From contig NZ_BAAAUT010000032.1 of assembly GCF_039534085.1 (NCBI RefSeq), forward strand, positions 1 to 64,000: a stretch of DNA of 64,000 nt. The letters run 5' to 3'. This stretch comes from Planomonospora_B alba (GTDB lineage: Bacteria > Actinomycetota > Actinomycetes > Streptosporangiales > Streptosporangiaceae). The position numbers were made by a program, and so were the translations under genes. Of the stretch, positions 17,762 to 25,658 are shown piece after piece; positions within the stretch are counted from its first letter, which is position 1, and every line of letters starts with the position of its first letter. The notes beneath the pieces were generated by a model that saw nothing but the letters and a program-made list of their open reading frames with translations, was not told where the DNA came from and did no database searches.

Positions 17762-19537
17762 ATGCGCGTGTATCTCGGACTCGCGGCCAAGGACCCCGCG
17801 GCGGGCGTCCCCGACGCGGTGCTGCACACCGTCAGGAACGCGATCGACGCCGCCTTCCCGGTCCCCCCGGAGGTCATCAGGGCCCGTGAGTGGCACCGGC
17901 CCGGCGTCTCCCTGTTCGCCTGGACCAACGAGCCCGACGACTCCCGGCAGCCCACGCTGCTGTTCACCGAGCCCGACCGGGTGACCGGGGTCAACGGCCA
18001 CCTGGCCGAGCCGCGTGACGTGGAGTGCCTCGCGCACGCCCCCCGCCTGCGCACCGAGGGGGTGGGCGGGTGCTTCTCGGTCTTCCGGGCGGCCCCCGGC
18101 GAGCTGTCCGCCGCCACCGCGATCAACCGGGTCTGCCCCGTCTTCCACGCCGAGACCCCCGAGCTGCACGTGGTCGGCAGCCGCGCGCTCCTGGTCCACC
18201 TCGCCTGCGGCGGCGACCGGGTCACCTGGGACGTGCCCGCACTGCAGACGATGATCCGCCAGGGCTTCTTCGTCTCCGACGAGACGCCGTACGCCGGGGT
18301 CTCCGCGCTGCCCCCGTCGGCGACGGTCACCATCCGGGACGGCCGGCGCACGGTCACCGCGGACCCGCTCCCGGCCGCCGCGCCCGCGCCCACCTCCCGC
18401 AGGCGGAAGCGGGCGCTCATCGAGGAGCTGGCCGACGCGCTGCTGGCGACCGTGGCGCCGCTGCGCGAGGCGGGCGAGCCGGTGAACCTGGCGCTGACCG
18501 GCGGCCGGGACACCCGGGTGCTGGCCGCCCTGCTGCACGCCGCGAAGGTGCCGTTCCGGGCGACGACGAACGGGCTCGACACGCACCCGGACGTGATCCT
18601 CGCCGGGCGGATCGCCCGCGCGCTCGGCGTCCGGCACACCGTGATCCCGCCGGCCCGCGCCGAGAAGAAGGACGCGGTCCTGGTGGAGCACCCGCTGGCG
18701 CGGGCCTACGAGACTCTGCGCACCTGCGAGGGCATGACCTCGGCCTACGAGTCGATCGTCACCTACCTGCCCTACAGCGCCAAGCCCACCATGTCGGGGC
18801 AGAGCGGGGAGACCCTGCGCGCCGGGAGCCTGCTGCTGCTTCAGAGCGACCTGAGCGACGCCGCCCTGCGCAAGCGGATCGACACGACCTTCTTCGCCAA
18901 GGACGCCGCGCTCTTCACCGACGCCGCCAACGAGCACGCCCGCGCGCTGGCGCAGCCGTGGCAGGCCCGGCCGGACGCCATGGAGGCGCTCGACCACATG
19001 TACGTCTGGTACAAGGTCGGGCGCTGGCAGGCCAGCGCCCGGGCGGGCTCGCTGCGCCGGGGCGACCCGGTCCGGCCGTTCCTCGACAACCGGGTGGTCC
19101 GGGCCGCGCTGGGCCTGGACCAGGGGTGGCGCCTGTCGGAGGAGGTCATCCACGAGCTGATCACGGCGTTCGCGCCGCAGCTGAGGCACGTGCCGATCGA
19201 GGGCAAGCCGTGGCGCTTCGCCGCGGGCCGGAAGTACTACCCGTGGCAGCGCAGGCCCGAGGTCCTGACCGCGCCGAAGACCGGCGGCGGCTGGAGCTGG
19301 CGGACCAGCCCCGGCGAGGCGCTCAGCGCCGTGCTCCGCGACCACGTCCTGGCCCGCCTCGACCTGCTGGCCCCCATCGTCAAGCCGGACGAGGTGCGCA
19401 GGCTCTTCGCCGACCCCGTGGTGAAGAAGCCCGCTACGGCCTGGCACCTCTACACGGTGGCGACCATGCTCGGCGGCGCCTACCCCGGCAAGGAGCCCGA
19501 GGGGCTCGAACCGGTCCAGGTCCCCGTCCCGTCCTGA
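17762..19537 (+). CDS. asparagine-synthase-like protein without the glutaminase Cys
   Basis: A 591-residue protein with an AsnB-type ATP-pyrophosphatase domain: the PP-loop reads LTGGRDTR at about 245-252 (SGGxDS in canonical members), and the C-terminal KPWRFAAGRKYY and PFLDNRVVRAAL match the synthase fold. The N-terminal domain does not begin with Cys2, so it cannot hydrolyse glutamine in the usual way. Relatives include true amide synthases and lasso-peptide or beta-lactam cyclases. No lasso precursor or protease is adjacent, so a substrate cannot be named. Confidence 0.78.
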   Translation: MRVYLGLAAKDPAAGVPDAVLHTVRNAIDAAFPVPPEVIRAREWHRPGVSLFAWTNEPDDSRQPTLLFTEPDRVTGVNGHLAEPRDVECLAHAPRLRTEGVGGCFSVFRAAPGELSAATAINRVCPVFHAETPELHVVGSRALLVHLACGGDRVTWDVPALQTMIRQGFFVSDETPYAGVSALPPSATVTIRDGRRTVTADPLPAAAPAPTSRRRKRALIEELADALLATVAPLREAGEPVNLALTGGRDTRVLAALLHAAKVPFRATTNGLDTHPDVILAGRIARALGVRHTVIPPARAEKKDAVLVEHPLARAYETLRTCEGMTSAYESIVTYLPYSAKPTMSGQSGETLRAGSLLLLQSDLSDAALRKRIDTTFFAKDAALFTDAANEHARALAQPWQARPDAMEALDHMYVWYKVGRWQASARAGSLRRGDPVRPFLDNRVVRAALGLDQGWRLSEEVIHELITAFAPQLRHVPIEGKPWRFAAGRKYYPWQRRPEVLTAPKTGGGWSWRTSPGEALSAVLRDHVLARLDLLAPIVKPDEVRRLFADPVVKKPATAWHLYTVATMLGGAYPGKEPEGLEPVQVPVPS

Positions 19538-19656
19538 CCGCTCTCACGTGCCCCGCCCGGCGCCCCGCCTCGCCGGGCACCGGGGCCCGCCCGGAGCCAC
19601 GGGGGCCATCGGAGGCACCGGAGGCACCGCCCTCCCCGCTCCCGGCGGCCCGGGGC

Positions 19657-20115
19657 TCAGCAGGCGCAGGAGGCGCCGGAGACCGGGGCGGTCAGGGGGT
19701 CGGCCGGACGGCGTGCGACACCGGCCGGCGTCTCCACCGGGAAACCCTCCCGCGCCCAGTACTCGAAGCCGCCCAGCATCTCCTTGACCGGGTGGCCGAG
19801 CCGGGCGAACTCCAGCGCGGCGCGGGTGGCGCCGTTGCAGCCCGGCCCCCAGCAGTAGGTCACCACGGTCGCACCCGGGGGGACCACCTCGGCCGCGCGG
19901 GCGGCGATCTCGGCGGTGGGCAGGTGGACGGCTCCCGCGATGTGCCCCTGCTCCCAGCTCTCCCGGCTGCGGGAGTCGACCACGACGATGCCGGGGACCC
20001 CGGCGGCCAGGTCGGCCGCGACGTCGGACACGTCGGTCTCGAACGCCAGGCGGGCGGTGAAGTGGGCGACGGCGGCGGTGCTGCCTGCGGCGGGGACCGC
20101 GGTGACGGCGGACAT
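19657..20115 (-). CDS. rhodanese-domain protein
   Basis: A 152-residue single rhodanese domain: VVVDSRSRESWEQGHIAGAVHLP at 44-66 and the active-site loop around Cys88 (YCWGPGCNGA). A second Cys at 93 in the loop and a CAC tail could form a disulfide or persulfide relay. Divergent from a GlxA/FtrA-type regulator; this regulator/rhodanese pairing recurs in actinobacteria and suggests direct control. Confidence 0.9.
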   Translation of the reverse strand: MSAVTAVPAAGSTAAVAHFTARLAFETDVSDVAADLAAGVPGIVVVDSRSRESWEQGHIAGAVHLPTAEIAARAAEVVPPGATVVTYCWGPGCNGATRAALEFARLGHPVKEMLGGFEYWAREGFPVETPAGVARRPADPLTAPVSGASCAC

Positions 20116-20213
20116 CTCGGGCGTCCTTTCGCTCGTGCTCGGTGGCGTGCCCGCGGTCGCGGCCGGCCGCGACCGGGGCGGTCGGAACAGATCCTTCCGC
20201 TCCCCGGCCGCGC

Positions 20214-20248
20214 GCGACAGCGGCGTGAATGCCGCATGTCGCTAAGAT
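20214..20248 (+). promoter_or_regulatory. -10 element and inverted repeat before the GlxA-type regulator
   Basis: GCGACAGCGGC (20214-20224) is mirrored by GCCGC-A-TGTCGC (20231-20242) with one bulged base, followed directly by TAAGAT (20243-20248), a good -10. The start codon is only 6 nt further on, so the mRNA is probably leaderless. The repeat covers the -35 to -10 region and could be an autoregulatory operator. Confidence 0.55.
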
Positions 20249-20254
20249 CCCGCC

Positions 20255-21244
20255 ATGACGCCCCTCCTCACCGCACCGGAGCGGCGGGCCGCCCGCCGTA
20301 CGGTCTCCGTCCTCGCCGCCGACGGGATGTCGGTCTTCGAGCTGGGCTGCGTGGTGGAGATCTTCGGCATCCCCCGGCCCGAGCTGGACGTGCCCTGGTA
20401 CGAGCTGGCCGTCTGCGCCGAGACGCCGGGGGTGGAGCTGCGGGTGGTGGGCGGGTTCGGCCTGCGGGCCGAGCACGGGCTCGACGTGCTGGCCGGAGCC
20501 GACACGGTGATCGTGCCGGGTGTGCCCGACGTGCGGGACGAGGTGCCGCGGGCGCTCGTCGCGGCCCTGCGGTCGGCGCACGGGCGGGGCGCCCGGATGG
20601 TGTCGATCTGCTCGGGGGCGTTCGCGCTGGCCGCGGCCGGGCTGCTGGACGGGCGGGAGGCGACCACCCACTGGAAGTACGCCGAGCTGCTGCAGCGGCG
20701 CTTCCCCCGCGTCCGGGTCGACCCCGACGTGCTCTACGTGGACGGCGGCGACGTGCTGACCAGCGCGGGCAGCGCGGCCGGGCTCGACCTGCTCATCCAC
20801 CTCGTCCGCTCCGACCACGGGCCGGGGGTGGCCAACGCGGTCGCCCGCCGGCTGGTCGTGCCGCCACACCGGGACGGCGGCCAGGCGCAGTTCGTCCGGG
20901 CCGCCGTGGCCCCGGTGGAGGGCGACGACGCGGTCGCCGCCGCGATGGCGTGGGCCCTGGAGCACCTCGCCGGGCCGATCACGGTCGCCGCCCTGGCGAA
21001 GGCGGCGCACATGTCGGAGCGCACCTTCCTCAGGCGCTTCGCCGAGCGGACCGGGACCAGCCCGATCCGCTGGGTGGTCTCCCAGCGGATCGCGGCCAGC
21101 CTGCCTCTGCTGGAGTCCACCTCCGCCCCGGTGGAGGAGATCGCCGCCGCGGTCGGCTTCGACAGCCCGGCGACGTTCCGCCACCACTTCACCCGGGCGA
21201 TGCGCACCTCGCCGTCGGCCTACCGCCGCACGTTCGCCGCCTGA
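20255..21244 (+). CDS. GlxA/FtrA-family AraC-type regulator with DJ-1/PfpI domain
   Basis: A 329-residue protein: DJ-1/PfpI-like domain at about 15-190, with the elbow segment ICSGAF, then a double AraC helix-turn-helix at about 230-325 (MSERTFLRRFAERTGTSPIRWV, and EIAAAVGFDSPATFRHHFTRAM). The ligand is unknown. It likely controls the divergent rhodanese gene. The ATG lies 6 nt after a -10 element, implying leaderless translation. Confidence 0.9.
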   Translation: MTPLLTAPERRAARRTVSVLAADGMSVFELGCVVEIFGIPRPELDVPWYELAVCAETPGVELRVVGGFGLRAEHGLDVLAGADTVIVPGVPDVRDEVPRALVAALRSAHGRGARMVSICSGAFALAAAGLLDGREATTHWKYAELLQRRFPRVRVDPDVLYVDGGDVLTSAGSAAGLDLLIHLVRSDHGPGVANAVARRLVVPPHRDGGQAQFVRAAVAPVEGDDAVAAAMAWALEHLAGPITVAALAKAAHMSERTFLRRFAERTGTSPIRWVVSQRIAASLPLLESTSAPVEEIAAAVGFDSPATFRHHFTRAMRTSPSAYRRTFAA

Positions 21245-21296
21245 GACCCCGCTTCCGCGGTCCCGCCGGGGCGGCGGGCCCGGTCGCCGGCGGCCC

Positions 21297-21719
21297 TCAG
21301 GCGGAGTCGCACGCCTCCCAGGTGGGACCGGCGGTGAGCATGCGCTGGAACTGCGGGCACTCGAAGACGTCCTCGTGCGGGCACTCCAGCACGTGCTCGA
21401 TCGCCTCCAGCTCCGAGCGGAGCCGCTCCATCCGGCGGGCGAGCGCGTCCCGGTGCCGCACGAGGATCTCGCGCCTGCGCGTCCCGTCCCCGGCGGCCAC
21501 GAGGTCGCGGATCTGCTCCAGCGAGGCCCCGGTCTCCTTGGCCCGCACGATCAGCGCGACCCGGGCGTCGTCCTCGGGGCCGTAGCGGCGGCGGCCGTTG
21601 GGCTGCCGGGCGGGGCTGAGCAGTCCCACCGCCTCCCAGTGGCGCAGCACGTGCGCGGCCAGGCCGTACCGGGCCGCCAGCTCGCCGATCCCCATGGCCG
21701 GAACGGTGCTTGACTTCAT
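21297..21719 (-). CDS. MerR-family regulator
   Basis: A 140-residue MerR protein with IGELAARYGLAAHVLRHWEAVGLL and a C-terminal coiled coil, followed by a Cys-containing tail (LECPHEDVFECPQF and EACDSA). Three of the Cys could bind a ligand or metal. ATG 21719 is preferred; ATG 21695 would remove a short N-terminal extension. Divergent from a methyltransferase gene that it probably controls. Confidence 0.87.
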   Translation of the reverse strand: MKSSTVPAMGIGELAARYGLAAHVLRHWEAVGLLSPARQPNGRRRYGPEDDARVALIVRAKETGASLEQIRDLVAAGDGTRRREILVRHRDALARRMERLRSELEAIEHVLECPHEDVFECPQFQRMLTAGPTWEACDSA

Positions 21720-21740
21720 GTTCACATTAACTTGCAGAGT
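21710..21740 (+). promoter_or_regulatory. candidate MerR-type promoter for the methyltransferase gene
   Basis: TTGACT (21710-21715) and CAGAGT (21735-21740) are 19 bp apart, and TTCATGT-TC-ACATTAA (21715-21730) is a near-perfect inverted repeat. The -10 is poor and the palindrome is slightly off-centre, so this is weaker than the other two MerR promoters in the window. Confidence 0.5.
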
Positions 21741-21779
21741 GAGGGAGGAGGTCAAACCCCGAGAGGAAGTGGTTGTCGC

Positions 21780-22334
21780 ATGTCCTACTTCGAAGGCCGC
21801 AGCGGTGAGCGGTACGACCGCCGGGCGGCCCGGCTGAACCGGCCGCTGTTCCGCAGGATCTGCCGGGACCTCGCGGCCGTGGCCCCACGGGACGGCGCGG
21901 TCCTCGACGCCGGCACCGGCTCCGGCCACCTGCTCCTGGAACTCGCCCGGGTCCGTCCGGACCTCCGGCTGACCGGCGTGGACCTGTCGAAGGACATGAT
22001 CGCGATCGGCCGCCGCCACGTGCGCGCCGCGGCGCTGGAGGACCGGATCACCCTGGACGTGGCCGACGTGGCCGAGCTGCCCTACCCGGACGACCGGTTC
22101 GACCTGGTCGTCTCGACGCTGAGCATGCACCACTGGGACCGGGTGGAGCGCGCCGTGGCCGAGTTCTCCCGGGTGCTGCGGCCGGAGGGGGCGCTGTGGG
22201 TCTACGACTTCCGGTTCGTCTCCGCCGGGAGGCTGGCGCAGGCCGTACGGGAGCGCTTCCCCGGCCGGACGATGCGGCGCACCCCGGTCCGCGCCCTGCT
22301 GCCGTTCCCCGTCTTCGCCGCGTACACGGTCTGA
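21780..22334 (+). CDS. class I SAM-dependent methyltransferase
   Basis: A 184-residue methyltransferase with motif I VLDAGTGSGHLLLE at about 38-51, acidic post-I VDLS and the LDVADVAELPYPDDRFDLVVSTLSMHHW segment typical of UbiE-like enzymes. It is short, ending soon after the last core strand (FPVFAAYTV). The start follows GAGAGGAAG at a slightly long spacing. Divergent from, and probably regulated by, the MerR protein. Substrate unknown. Confidence 0.85.
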   Translation: MSYFEGRSGERYDRRAARLNRPLFRRICRDLAAVAPRDGAVLDAGTGSGHLLLELARVRPDLRLTGVDLSKDMIAIGRRHVRAAALEDRITLDVADVAELPYPDDRFDLVVSTLSMHHWDRVERAVAEFSRVLRPEGALWVYDFRFVSAGRLAQAVRERFPGRTMRRTPVRALLPFPVFAAYTV

Positions 22335-22340
22335 GCGCCG

Positions 22341-22459
22341 CAGCCGCAGCCGCAGCCGCAGCCGCAGCCGCGACCGTACCGCGCCCGCGCCCGCGCCCGC
22401 GCCGGTGAACCGTACGGCCGCCGCGCCCGCGCCCGCATCCGTGAACCGTACGGCCGCCG
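22341..22459 (+). repeat. simple-sequence and direct repeats before the serpin gene
   Basis: CAGCCG is repeated five times (22341-22370), followed by GCGCCC repeats, then an 18-bp direct repeat beginning GTGAACCGTACGG at 22405 and 22441 (36-bp period). The second copies sit just upstream of the serpin start and contain in-frame GTG codons. Confidence 0.8.
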
Positions 22460-22476
22460 GGCACGTTGCAGAGGAC

Positions 22477-23748
22477 ATGCGCCGACGCACGCTCGCCATC
22501 GCCCTGCCCGCCCTGGCCGCCCTCGCGGCGGCGTGCCGCGCCTGCGGACCCGGACGCCGCCCGGCCCCCGGGCCGGTCACCGCGCGGGGGGCGGCACGGG
22601 AGTCCTACGCGGGACCGGAGCCGGGGCCTCCGGTGGCGAACCTCCAGCCGGGCCTGGCGGCCTTCGGCCACGCCCTGCTCGCCGCGGTCGCGGAGCCCGG
22701 TGCCAACACCGTGCTGTCCCCGCTGGGCATCGCCTACGCGTACGGCATGGCCCGGGCGGGCGCGGACCCGGCCACCGGGGCCGAGCTGGACGAGGTCTTC
22801 GGCTTCCCGCCGGAGGGGCCGCACGCGGCGTTCGGCACGCTGGCCCGGGTGGTCGCCGGGACCGGTGAGGTCCCCCCCGCCCCGGAGCGGGACGCGCCGC
22901 AGGACCCGGAACCCCCGGTCGTCCGCCTCGCCGGCGGCCTGTTCGCCGCCGGGGACCTGACCGTCCGGGAGGGGTTCCTGCGCGTGCTCACCGCCCGGTA
23001 CGGCACCGGCGCGCACCGGGTGGACTTCGCCGCGGACGCCGCCGAGGTGATCAACGCCTGGGCCGGGGAGCGGACCGCCGGGCGGATCACGAAGGTCGTC
23101 GACCGGCTGGATCCCGGGACGCGGCTGGTCCTCGCGAGCGCCCTCTACCTGAGGGCCGGGTGGGCCGTGCCGTTCACCGACCCGCCCGAGCCCGGCGCCG
23201 CCTTCACCCGCGCCGACGGCACGGCGGTGCGCACGGACCTGATGCGCCTGGAGGCGGAGCTGCCCTACGCGAGCGGGCCCGGCTGGCAGGCCGTCGAGCT
23301 GGCCTACGCCGGCGGCGGGCTGGCCATGTGGGTCCTGCTGCCCGCGCCGGGCGGCGCCCCCGCCGACCGGCTGGCCCCGGGGGAGCTCACCCGGGTGCGC
23401 GACGGGATGAGGCCGACCCGGATCCGGCTCGCCCTGCCCCGCTGGGACTTCTCCACCGCGCTGGAGCTGGGGCCCGCGCTGGAGGGGCTCGGCCTGCGCG
23501 GCCGGGGCTACTCCGGCATCGCCGACGGCCTCGTCCTCGACCGGGCGGTCCACGGCGCGGACGTCACCGTGGACGAGTGGGGCACCGAGGCCGCGGCCGT
23601 CACCGGTCTGGCGTTCCGGCTCTCCGCTCCGCCGCCCGCCGAGGTGGAGGTCCGCGCGGACCGGCCGTTCGCCTTCGCGGTGCTCCACCGGCCGACGATG
23701 GTCCCGCTCTTCACCGGGCAGGTCGCCGATCCCGCCGCGACCGGCTGA
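22477..23748 (+). CDS. secreted serpin (serine protease inhibitor), predicted lipoprotein
   Basis: A 423-residue protein with all serpin signatures: NAWAGERTAGRITKVVD, VLASALYLRAGWAVPF, the reactive-loop hinge DEWGTEAAAVT at about 367-377, and the closing RPFAFAVLHRPTMVPLFTGQV. The N-terminal signal ends in LAAAC, a lipobox, so the inhibitor is probably tethered to the outer face of the membrane. The small-residue hinge implies an inhibitory, loop-inserting serpin. Counting from the hinge puts P1 at about Ser within FRLSAPPP, suggesting subtilisin- or elastase-like targets. ATG 22477 is chosen for the signal peptide; GTG codons upstream are in repeats. Confidence 0.92.
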   Translation: MRRRTLAIALPALAALAAACRACGPGRRPAPGPVTARGAARESYAGPEPGPPVANLQPGLAAFGHALLAAVAEPGANTVLSPLGIAYAYGMARAGADPATGAELDEVFGFPPEGPHAAFGTLARVVAGTGEVPPAPERDAPQDPEPPVVRLAGGLFAAGDLTVREGFLRVLTARYGTGAHRVDFAADAAEVINAWAGERTAGRITKVVDRLDPGTRLVLASALYLRAGWAVPFTDPPEPGAAFTRADGTAVRTDLMRLEAELPYASGPGWQAVELAYAGGGLAMWVLLPAPGGAPADRLAPGELTRVRDGMRPTRIRLALPRWDFSTALELGPALEGLGLRGRGYSGIADGLVLDRAVHGADVTVDEWGTEAAAVTGLAFRLSAPPPAEVEVRADRPFAFAVLHRPTMVPLFTGQVADPAATG

Positions 23749-23791
23749 CCGCTCCGGTGGGAGCGGCCGGCCCGGACCCGGCTCGGGCAGG

Positions 23792-24625
23792 TCAGCCGCC
23801 GATGTTCAGCAGGCCCGCGTCGACCACCCGGCGGCCGAAGGCGCGGGCCAGCTCGGCCAGGCGGGCCAGCTCGCCGTCCGCGAGCGCGCCGTAGGCCGGG
23901 GCGGCCAGCTCGTCGGTGCGCTCCTCGATCCGCCGGCGCAGCGCCCGCCCCTCCCGGGTGAGCTCGTCGCCGGCCAGCAGCCCGCGCTCGCGCAGCGACT
24001 CCTCCGCCGCCAGCCACTCCTGCGCGGGCCAGGCCCGGCTGACCTTGAGGAAGACCGCCGGAGCGGTCCCCTCGGCTGCGTGCAGGACCAGCGCCTCCAG
24101 CGGGCCGACCCCCTCGGCGAGCAGGGTCGCGACGTGCCCGTCGCCCCGGAACTCGCGCAGCAGCGTCTGGGCGTGCCAGAGCTCCATCAGCGGGCCGGAC
24201 GGCCACGGCAGCGTGGCGTGCGCGGCGAACAGCGGGCGGCCCTGGGGGTGCTCGCAGGCGCGCTCGGCCGCCCGCCTGGCCAGCGCGGCCGTCTCGGCCA
24301 GGCCGGGCAGCTCGTGGATCCCGGCCCGGCGCAGCGCGGCCTCGGCCGCCTCGTAGCGGGCCCGGAGCACCTCGGCGGGGGTCGTCTTCTCCCAGGCCGC
24401 CGGGAGCGAGGCACGCACGAGGTCGGGGCAGAAGTTGTAGAAGGTCGCGATGACGAGGTCGGGCGAGGCGGCGCCGAACGCCGCCGAACGGGAGGCGAAG
24501 TAGCCCGCCCGCTCACCGAGGCCCAGCGCGGCGTAGCGCTCGGCGGCCTCGCGGGCGAAGTAGATCATCGCGTGGACGGGCTCCAGGCGGCGCCAGGCCT
24601 GCCGGGCGAGCTGGACGTCGGTCAT
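23792..24625 (-). CDS. SCO6745-family protein
   Basis: A 277-residue helical protein with LEPVHAMIYFAREAAERYAALGL near the N-terminus and a winged-helix-like C-terminal region (ELTREGRALRRRIEERTDELAAPAYGAL). Recognisable as the conserved actinobacterial family named after SCO6745, function unknown. ATG 24625 has GGAGG 4 nt upstream. A TTAC-N6-GTAA motif lies about 100 bp before it. Confidence 0.75.
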   Translation of the reverse strand: MTDVQLARQAWRRLEPVHAMIYFAREAAERYAALGLGERAGYFASRSAAFGAASPDLVIATFYNFCPDLVRASLPAAWEKTTPAEVLRARYEAAEAALRRAGIHELPGLAETAALARRAAERACEHPQGRPLFAAHATLPWPSGPLMELWHAQTLLREFRGDGHVATLLAEGVGPLEALVLHAAEGTAPAVFLKVSRAWPAQEWLAAEESLRERGLLAGDELTREGRALRRRIEERTDELAAPAYGALADGELARLAELARAFGRRVVDAGLLNIGG

Positions 24626-24726
24626 CCTGCCTCCAGGAGTCGGCGGAGCGGGCTCCTCCGGCCGGGGGCGCCGCACCCCGGACGGGCACAGCCTTGAACC
24701 GACCGGCCGGTATGTCGAACCTAACC

Positions 24727-24740
24727 TTACTCGCCGGTAA
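24727..24740. promoter_or_regulatory. possible TetR-type operator upstream of the SCO6745-family gene
   Basis: TTACTCGCCGGTAA has TTAC and GTAA arms six bases apart. A similar site, TTACCGACCAGTAG, precedes the enoyl-CoA hydratase gene. Weak, short motif. Confidence 0.3.
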
Positions 24741-24743
24741 CCG

Positions 24744-25484
24744 TCAACGGCGGCGCAGCACGAAGACGCCCCAGCCCAGGTAGCGCCGGCCGTACTCGAC
24801 GTGGGAGCGGCGGGCGCGCTCCAGGAACGCGCGCATCTCCGCCGCGTCGGGGTCGCCGGGGTTGGCCCGCAGCCAGTCGCTCACCGTCCACCACTGGCTC
24901 GCCGCGTACCGGTCCCAGCTGTCGGGGTCGGCCAGGACCATCTCCAGCACCTCCGTCCCGGCCGCCTCGAACCGGTCGAACGTCCCGGCCAGCGAGGTGA
25001 AGTCGTCCGGCCCGAAGCCGAACGCCGCACGCGCCGCGGCGGGCGGCTCCTCGGTCCAGTACGGCTCGCCGACGAGGAGGATCCCGTCCTCGGCCAGCGC
25101 GGGGAGCATGAGCTTGACCGTCCCCTCCACCCCGCCGCCGATCCAGGTCGCGCCCAGGCAGGAGACCACGTCGAAGGCGCCCGGCTCGGCCCGGTAGGCT
25201 CCGGCGTCCCCCCGCTCGAAGCGGATCCGCCCGGCCACGCCGAGCTCCACGGCCCGCTCGTGCGCCGCGTCGAGGAAGACCTCGCTGATGTCGACGCCCA
25301 CCCCCTCGATCCCGTGCTCGGCGGCCCACCGGCAGAGCATCTCGCCCTTGCCGCAGCACAGGTCGAGCAGGCGCATGCCGGGGCGGAGCCGGGCGACCTC
25401 GCCGAGCAGCGCCAGTTTCTCGTCGGTGAACGGGTTCAGGATGCGGTGACCGCCCTCGGCGATCTCATGGAAGCGCAGTGGCAT
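24744..25484 (-). CDS. class I SAM-dependent methyltransferase
   Basis: A 246-residue protein with motif I LLDLCCGKGEML, post-I VGVDIS and a DVVSCLGATWIGGG segment. The FNPFT-like N-terminus (HRILNPFTDEKLALLGEVARL) is common in a group of small-molecule methyltransferases. I start at the MPLRFHEI methionine because upstream residues are not family-like. Divergent from a BmrR-type regulator with about 170 bp between. Confidence 0.85.
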   Translation of the reverse strand: MPLRFHEIAEGGHRILNPFTDEKLALLGEVARLRPGMRLLDLCCGKGEMLCRWAAEHGIEGVGVDISEVFLDAAHERAVELGVAGRIRFERGDAGAYRAEPGAFDVVSCLGATWIGGGVEGTVKLMLPALAEDGILLVGEPYWTEEPPAAARAAFGFGPDDFTSLAGTFDRFEAAGTEVLEMVLADPDSWDRYAASQWWTVSDWLRANPGDPDAAEMRAFLERARRSHVEYGRRYLGWGVFVLRRR

Positions 25485-25617
25485 GCCGCCATGCTGCCCG
25501 TTCCCCCGGCGCACACCAACCGGTTATCGCACCGGCCACCCGCCGCCCGCGTCCGCCGTCCGCCGCCCGCGTTACGGTGCGGACCGGACGCGGGCCCGGG
25601 ACGGCGCCCCGGCGGCC

Positions 25618-25648
25618 TTGAGTCTGACACCGTGTCAGGCCCTACACC
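25618..25648 (+). promoter_or_regulatory. MerR-type promoter with 15-bp palindromic operator
   Basis: TTGAGT (25618-25623) and TACACC (25643-25648) are 19 bp apart. The spacer contains CTGACAC-C-GTGTCAG (25624-25638), a perfect palindrome. The start codon of the regulator lies only 10 nt past the -10, so the message is leaderless or nearly so. Almost certainly the autoregulatory site. Confidence 0.82.
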
Positions 25649-25658
25649 TGGAAGAGCC

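Noticed and set aside
17762..19537. Lasso-peptide cyclase
   Set aside because: No precursor, leader-binding or protease gene lies nearby, and the six-Cys peptide is 15 kb away with its own complete gene set.
22341..22459. Coding extension of the serpin through the upstream repeats
   Set aside because: The in-frame GTG codons are repeat-derived and would place residues before a good signal peptide; ATG 22477 fits better.
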